Positions 59,620-64,000 of a stretch of 64,000 nt of DNA are shown in pieces; the stretch's first letter is position 1, and the number at the start of each line of letters is the position of its first letter. The notes under the pieces were generated by a model that worked only from the letters and a program-made list of their open reading frames with translations, made no database searches and was not told the origin of the DNA. Origin of the DNA: Marinobacter sp. BW6. GTDB lineage: Bacteria > Pseudomonadota > Gammaproteobacteria > Pseudomonadales > Oleiphilaceae. The stretch is from assembly GCF_008107725.1 (NCBI RefSeq), contig NZ_VIRN01000037.1, positions 519,770 through 583,769 on the forward strand, read 5' to 3'. Made by a program: the position numbers and the translations under genes.

Positions 59620-59910
59620 ATGAAGGATTATTCGGAAAAACGCGATTTTCACCGTATGCAGGTGAACTCGGAAATTGAAATCAGCGACAGCAAGGGCAAC
59701 CACTTTAAGGGGGTTTGCCGTGATCTGAGCGCGACCGGCATGCAACTTTACGTTGAGCAGCCAGTAGACGTTGGCGAGGAACTTCTCACGGTTCTTCACT
59801 CCAGCAGTGATCAATTCCCGCCACTGGAGACCGTTTGCGAGGTTATTCGCTGCGAACCAGAAGGAGACGGATTCCTGCTGGGAACAAACATCAGCGAAGT
59901 GACTCGCTGA
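59620..59910 (+). CDS. PilZ-domain protein, probable cyclic-di-GMP receptor
   Basis: A stand-alone 96-residue PilZ domain. The two c-di-GMP motifs are recognisable: basic RDFHRMQV near the N-terminus (RxxxR: Arg8, Arg12) and DLSATGM (D/NxSxxG) at about 35-41. It is therefore likely to bind the messenger. The output partner is unknown; the coupled upstream SH3/coiled-coil membrane protein is a candidate. A strong terminator follows. Confidence 0.88.
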   Translation: MKDYSEKRDFHRMQVNSEIEISDSKGNHFKGVCRDLSATGMQLYVEQPVDVGEELLTVLHSSSDQFPPLETVCEVIRCEPEGDGFLLGTNISEVTR

Positions 59911-59912
59911 AC

Positions 59913-59943
59913 GAAAAACGGCGGCCAATGGCCGCCGTTTTTA
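59913..59943. terminator. bidirectional terminator between the PilZ gene and rraA
   Basis: AAAAACGGCGGCC (59914-59926) pairs with GGCCGCCGTTTTT (59930-59942) around AAT. Confidence 0.92.
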
Positions 59944-59961
59944 TCTGTGTCGATGAAAGCC

Positions 59962-60441
59962 TCAAACCAGAGGCTTCTCCGAGACGATGATGCCGTTGTT
60001 ATCGGCATACACATAATGCCCGGGGTGGAAGGTAACACCGTGAAAGGTGACCGAAACGTTCAGGTCACCAAGGCCACGCTTCTCACTCTTTCTGGGGTGG
60101 GTACCCAGGGCCTGGACACCCAGGGCGGTATTGCCAATCTCATCCACGTCACGCACGCAGCCATAGATGATAAGCCCGGCCCAGCCATTGTTTGCCGCCT
60201 TCTCTGCCAGCATGTCACCCAGCAGCGCGTGACGCTTCGAGGCACCACCGTCCACGACCATCACACGACCATTTCCCGGTTGGCCAACCTGCTCTTTCAC
60301 CACGGAATTATCTTCAAAGCACTTCACGGTCACAATCTCACCGCCAAAGGCCTTGTTGCCGCCATAGTTATTGAAGCCAGGCTCCACAACCATCACTTCC
60401 GGAAACTCGTCACACAGGTCCGGGGTAATTATCGTCGTCAC
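59962..60441 (-). CDS. rraA: RraA, regulator of RNase E activity A
   Basis: Trimeric protein that binds the C-terminal scaffold of RNase E and inhibits its action on many transcripts. The 159 residues include [53 protein letters not shown] and [16 protein letters not shown]. Some relatives are HMG/CHA aldolases; the length and end ([13 protein letters not shown]) suit RraA. It lies 30 bp downstream of ppsA and is probably read through from it. Confidence 0.93.
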   Translation of the reverse strand: MTTIITPDLCDEFPEVMVVEPGFNNYGGNKAFGGEIVTVKCFEDNSVVKEQVGQPGNGRVMVVDGGASKRHALLGDMLAEKAANNGWAGLIIYGCVRDVDEIGNTALGVQALGTHPRKSEKRGLGDLNVSVTFHGVTFHPGHYVYADNNGIIVSEKPLV

Positions 60442-60471
60442 GTTGTTGCTCTCCTTATCCTGGAATTGAAC

Positions 60472-62844
60472 TCAGTCGATTTTTTCGTCGGCCAGGAAGA
60501 ACCAGGTATCAAGCACCGAATCCGGGTTCAGTGACACCGTATCAATGCCCTGATCCATCAGCCACTTGGCAAGATCCGGGTGATCCGATGGGCCCTGCCC
60601 GCAGATCCCGATGTACTTGCCGGCCTTCTTGCAGGCCTGGATGGCATTGGACAGTAGAGCCTTGACCGCGTCGTTACGCTCATCGAAGAGGTGAGCGATG
60701 ATGCCAGAGTCCCGGTCCAGCCCCAGCGTCAGCTGGGTCAGATCGTTGGAGCCGATGGAGAAACCGTCAAAGTGCTCCAGGAACTGCTCCGCCAATAGCG
60801 CATTGGCCGGCAGCTCGCACATCATGATCACCCGCAGACCGTTGTCACCACGCTTGAGTCCGTTCTCCGCCAGCAGATTCACTACCTGTTCCGCCTCACC
60901 CACAGTGCGCACAAACGGGACCATGACTTCCACATTGGTCAGGCCCATTTCATTACGTACTTTTTTCAGGGCGCGGCATTCCAGCTCGAAGCAGTCTCGG
61001 AACGTGTCAGAGATGTAGCGGGAGGCGCCCCGGAAACCGAGCATCGGGTTCTCTTCGTCCGGCTCGTACAGGGTGCCGCCGATCAGGTTGGCGTACTCGT
61101 TTGATTTGAAATCCGATAACCGCACAATCACCTTTTTGGGCGCGAACGCAGCCGCCAGTGTAGAGATGCCCTCCACCAGCTTGTCGACGTAAAAATCCAC
61201 CGGGGAACTGTAGCCGGAGATGCGCTTTTCGACGGTCTGCTTGATATCACGGGGCAGCCCGTCAAAGTTCAGCAGTGCCTTGGGGTGAACACCGATCATC
61301 CGGTTGATGATGAACTCCAGCCGCGCCAGCCCCACGCCCTCGTTGGGCAGCGCCTGAAAATCGAAGGCGCGGTCAGGGTTGCCCACGTTCATCATGATCT
61401 TGAACGGGATGTTGGGCATCGAGTCCACGGTGTTCTCCCGTAGCTCGAAGTCCAGGGCACCCTCATAGATCATACCGGTATCACCCTCGGCGCAAGACAC
61501 GGTCACTTGCTGGCCGTCGGTCAGCAACTCGGTGGCATCGCCGCAACCAACCACGGCCGGAATGCCCAACTCGCGGGCAATGATTGCAGCGTGGCAGGTA
61601 CGGCCACCACGATCGGTAACAATAGCGGAAGCCCGTTTCATCACTGGCTCCCAGTCCGGATCGGTCATATCCGTTACCAGCACATCGCCGGCCTGAACAC
61701 GGTCCATTTCCTTGATACTGGTGATGATCTTCACCGGGCCGCTACCAATCTTGTGGCCGATACTCCTGCCTTCGACCAGTACTTTACCGGTTTCATTCAG
61801 CAGGTACCGCTCCATGACATTAGCGGATGCGCGGCTTTTAACGGTTTCAGGGCGGGCCTGAACGATATAGATCTTGCCGTCATCACCATCCTTCGCCCAT
61901 TCAATATCCATGGGGCGCTGGTAGTGCTTCTCGATAATCATGGCCTGGCGGGCCAGGTCTTCCACCTCGGCGTCGGTGATGCAGAAGCGGTTGCGGTCTT
62001 CCTGCTCAACCTTGACCGTTTCCACGAACTCGCCTTCACCTGGCTTGGTGTGATAGACCATTTTGATGGCCTTGCTGCCCAGATTGCGCCGCAGGACGGC
62101 TGGACGATTGGCTTCCAGAGTAGGCTTGTGTACGTAGAATTCATCAGGGTTTACAGCACCCTGAACGACGGTCTCACCCAGACCGTAAGAGGCAGTAACA
62201 AATACTACGTCCCGGAAACCGGACTCGGTATCCAGCGTGAACATCACGCCACTGGCCGCCGTTTCGCTACGCACCATCTTCTGGATGCCAGCTGAGAGCG
62301 CGACCATCTTGTGGTCAAAACCATGGTGCACGCGGTATGAAATAGCGCGGTCATTGAACAGCGACGCAAACACTTCCTTTACAGAGGTGCGTACCTGCTC
62401 GAGGCCCACCACGTTCAGGAAGGTTTCCTGCTGGCCAGCGAATGAGGCGTCCGGCAGATCTTCCGCCGTTGCGGAGGATCGAACAGCAACGGCCATATGC
62501 TCGTTACCATCCTGCAGCGCTGCAAAGGACTCTTTCAGCGCATTTTCCAGAACGTCCGGAAATGGCGTCTCAATAATCCACTGGCGAATCTTCGCCCCAA
62601 CCCGGGCGAGTTCGTTGACATCGTTGATGTCCAGGGCATCCAGAGCCTCGTCGATCCGGCCTTTCAGGCCGTCGGTAGCCAGGAATTCACGATAGGCGTG
62701 CGCTGTGGTGGCGAAGCCACCCGGAACGGTAACACCTGCGTTGGCGAGATTACTGATCATTTCGCCGAGTGAGGCGTTCTTCCCGCCTACCCGATCGACA
62801 TCGGACATTCCCAGGTGATCAAACCAGATAATGTAATCTTCCAA
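60472..62844 (-). CDS. ppsA: phosphoenolpyruvate synthase
   Basis: Converts pyruvate and ATP to PEP, AMP and phosphate; entry step of gluconeogenesis. I chose the TTG at 62844, with GGGAG seven bases upstream, giving 790 residues (E. coli 792). It has the N-terminal ATP-grasp domain ([18 protein letters not shown]), the phosphohistidine segment [20 protein letters not shown], and the C-terminal PEP-binding domain ([15 protein letters not shown], with Cys in GICGQGPSD). No ATG gives a sensible start. The divergent ppsR encodes its regulator. Confidence 0.96.
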   Translation of the reverse strand: MEDYIIWFDHLGMSDVDRVGGKNASLGEMISNLANAGVTVPGGFATTAHAYREFLATDGLKGRIDEALDALDINDVNELARVGAKIRQWIIETPFPDVLENALKESFAALQDGNEHMAVAVRSSATAEDLPDASFAGQQETFLNVVGLEQVRTSVKEVFASLFNDRAISYRVHHGFDHKMVALSAGIQKMVRSETAASGVMFTLDTESGFRDVVFVTASYGLGETVVQGAVNPDEFYVHKPTLEANRPAVLRRNLGSKAIKMVYHTKPGEGEFVETVKVEQEDRNRFCITDAEVEDLARQAMIIEKHYQRPMDIEWAKDGDDGKIYIVQARPETVKSRASANVMERYLLNETGKVLVEGRSIGHKIGSGPVKIITSIKEMDRVQAGDVLVTDMTDPDWEPVMKRASAIVTDRGGRTCHAAIIARELGIPAVVGCGDATELLTDGQQVTVSCAEGDTGMIYEGALDFELRENTVDSMPNIPFKIMMNVGNPDRAFDFQALPNEGVGLARLEFIINRMIGVHPKALLNFDGLPRDIKQTVEKRISGYSSPVDFYVDKLVEGISTLAAAFAPKKVIVRLSDFKSNEYANLIGGTLYEPDEENPMLGFRGASRYISDTFRDCFELECRALKKVRNEMGLTNVEVMVPFVRTVGEAEQVVNLLAENGLKRGDNGLRVIMMCELPANALLAEQFLEHFDGFSIGSNDLTQLTLGLDRDSGIIAHLFDERNDAVKALLSNAIQACKKAGKYIGICGQGPSDHPDLAKWLMDQGIDTVSLNPDSVLDTWFFLADEKID

Positions 62845-63024
62845 AGCATGTCTCCCTTGAGTCTGTAAAGCTAAGAGCAAAATCGGGCCAGCGGTATCAA
62901 GCAGTAAAAGCAGACAATATCCACTGCGGAGTCTCGAACTTGGCGTGTATGATACTGTAACCTGCGGAAATTACCTAGGCCACCAGGCCAGGAATAAAGG
63001 AACCAAGGAACCGGACGATACAGC

Positions 63025-63840
63025 ATGAAACGCACTGCTTTTTTCATTTCTGATGGCACCGGCCTGACAGCCGAAGCACTGGGGCACAGTCTTCTGGCCC
63101 AGTTCGAAAAGATCGAATTTGAACGGGTCACCGTTCCCTATATTGCGGACGAAGAAAAAGCCCGGGAAATGGTCAAACGGATCAACAAGGCGGCCGAGAC
63201 AGATGGCGCACGCCCGCTGGTGTTCGACACCATTGTAAACAGCGATATCCGGGAAATCATCGCCACCGCCGAAGGCTTCATGGTGGATATTTTCGGGACC
63301 TTTCTCAAACCCCTGGAGCAAGAGCTGCAGTCTTCGTCTTCTTATACCGTGGGTAAGTCCCATTCCATCAATAACGAAGGGAGTTATGAGCGCAGGATCA
63401 ATGCGGTCAACTTTGCGTTGGATAACGACGATGGCGCGCGCACACGGCATTACGATGAAGCCGATCTGATCCTGGTGGGTGCCTCCCGAAGCGGAAAAAC
63501 GCCCACCTGCCTCTATCTGGCGCTGCAATACGGCGTAAAAGCGGCGAACTATCCGATTACGGAAGAAGATCTGGCGGACCAACAGATACCCAAAGCCCTC
63601 AAACCTCACAAAGAGAAAATTTTCGGCCTGACCATCGATCCGGAGCGCCTTGCGACCATCCGGAACGAGCGCCGGCCTAACTCTCGCTACTCCTCCATCA
63701 AGCAGTGCATGCATGAGATTGAGGAGATCGAGTTGATGTACCGGCGAGAACGGATCCCGTACCTCAACACCACGGCCTATTCCGTGGAGGAAATCTCCAC
63801 CCGAATTATGGTGACAACCGGGTTGAAGAGACAGCGTTAA
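63025..63840 (+). CDS. ppsR: PpsR, PEP synthase kinase/pyrophosphorylase regulator
   Basis: Bifunctional enzyme that inactivates PEP synthase by ADP-dependent phosphorylation and reactivates it by phosphate-dependent pyrophosphorylation. The 271-residue DUF299 protein has [19 protein letters not shown] at the N-terminus, the P-loop-like [17 protein letters not shown] at about 150-166, and the conserved ending [12 protein letters not shown]. It is divergent from ppsA, as in many proteobacteria. A transposon end lies 34 bp past its stop. Confidence 0.95.
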   Translation: MKRTAFFISDGTGLTAEALGHSLLAQFEKIEFERVTVPYIADEEKAREMVKRINKAAETDGARPLVFDTIVNSDIREIIATAEGFMVDIFGTFLKPLEQELQSSSSYTVGKSHSINNEGSYERRINAVNFALDNDDGARTRHYDEADLILVGASRSGKTPTCLYLALQYGVKAANYPITEEDLADQQIPKALKPHKEKIFGLTIDPERLATIRNERRPNSRYSSIKQCMHEIEEIELMYRRERIPYLNTTAYSVEEISTRIMVTTGLKRQR

Positions 63841-63873
63841 GGGGGCCAAAGCCCCAGGAAAGCGATCGGGCTC

Positions 63874-64000
63874 TGTCTAGTCCTGAAATAGGTTTACACC
63901 TACTTCTATCGAAACGCCCGGTGCACCGCATCGGGCGTTTTGTATTTGAGGGCCAGATGTGGCCGTCTTGTGTTATAGGTCTGCACGGACTGATCAACCA
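63874..64000 (-). mobile_element. IS3-type insertion sequence, one end only
   Basis: A terminal sequence TGTCTAGTCCTGAAATAGG begins at 63874, followed by a transposase 3' end reading leftwards. The TG start is typical of IS3-family ends. The other end, the full transposase and the target duplication lie outside the window. Confidence 0.75.
63906..64000 (-). CDS. IS3-family transposase OrfB, C-terminal fragment (cut by window)
   Basis: DDE integrase-type transposase. Only the last 30 residues are visible, from 63998 to the TAG at 63908-63906: YNTRRPHLALKYKTPDAVHR followed by AFR. The YNxxRPH motif is the conserved C-terminal signature of IS3-group integrase cores. The stop is 32 bp from the element end. 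The 5' part is off the window, so intactness cannot be judged. Confidence 0.85.
   Translation of the reverse strand, partial: VDQSVQTYNTRRPHLALKYKTPDAVHRAFR

Noticed and set aside
62845..63024. Cra/FruR operator between ppsA and ppsR
   Set aside because: I looked for TGAATCGWTTCA-like sites and found none; only AT-rich promoter-like patches are present.

Overview
The window reads as housekeeping chromosome of a marine gammaproteobacterium, most likely Marinobacter or a close relative. That placement is my inference from protein character and gene order (zwf-pgl-eda beside divergent hexR; tig-clpP-clpX-lon-hupB-ppiD; yceD-rpmF-plsX-fabD with no fabH; fpr divergent from a LysR regulator). No database search was possible. 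Coding density is high and base composition looks uniform, apart from an IS3-type element entering at the right edge.

Layout. 1-3.6 kb: Entner-Doudoroff / glucose-6-phosphate operon zwf-pgl-eda (minus; eda is cut by the window edge) with the RpiR-type repressor gene hexR divergent. 3.7-12.3 kb: protein quality-control block on the minus strand (tig, clpP, clpX, lon, hupB, ppiD). 12.6-13.2 kb: four tRNA genes (Pro, Arg, His, Leu) read leftwards from one strong promoter. 13.4-21.1 kb: folD, malate synthase G (glcB), cysS and glnS, then ppiB and lpxH. 21.1-25.4 kb: a general amino-acid ABC transporter (J-Q-M-P order) behind a sigma-54-type promoter. 25.6-35.1 kb: the most accessory stretch. It has a lysozyme-like lipoprotein, a divergent 993-residue LVIVD-repeat lipoprotein, an OmpW porin, a thioesterase, a membrane-anchored PQQ-type sugar dehydrogenase, fpr with its LysR regulator, and miaE. 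35.3-41.5 kb: acnB, a TauE-type exporter, putP and an AraC regulator. 41.6-49.6 kb: the fatty-acid/phospholipid cluster yceD-rpmF-plsX-fabD-fabG-acpP-fabF-pabC-mltG-tmk. 49.7-57.5 kb: maf, an S49 peptidase, a HAD phosphatase and rluC, then divergent rne and a YecA-type gene. 57.5-63.8 kb: a PHP nuclease, a YciI protein, SH3/coiled-coil and PilZ proteins, rraA, and ppsA divergent from ppsR. 63.87 kb to the end: terminal inverted repeat and transposase 3' end of an IS3-type element.

How the genes work together. Several central-carbon steps sit here with their controllers: zwf/pgl/eda with HexR, glcB and acnB (glyoxylate/TCA), and ppsA with its kinase/phosphorylase PpsR. RNase E and its inhibitor RraA are both present, about 3 kb apart. 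The most informative non-coding signals are a near-consensus sigma-54 promoter before the amino-acid transporter, two palindromes before glcB, tandem AraC-type repeats 21 bp apart before putP, a 15-bp hairpin in the acnB leader, a promoter that would make the yceD-rpmF-plsX mRNA almost leaderless, and overlapping divergent rluC/rne promoters with a ~530-nt rne leader. No CRISPR array, phage, toxin-antitoxin or defence locus was recognised. The best candidates for undescribed biology are the divergent lipoprotein pair at 25.6-29.7 kb and the membrane-module/sugar-dehydrogenase fusion.
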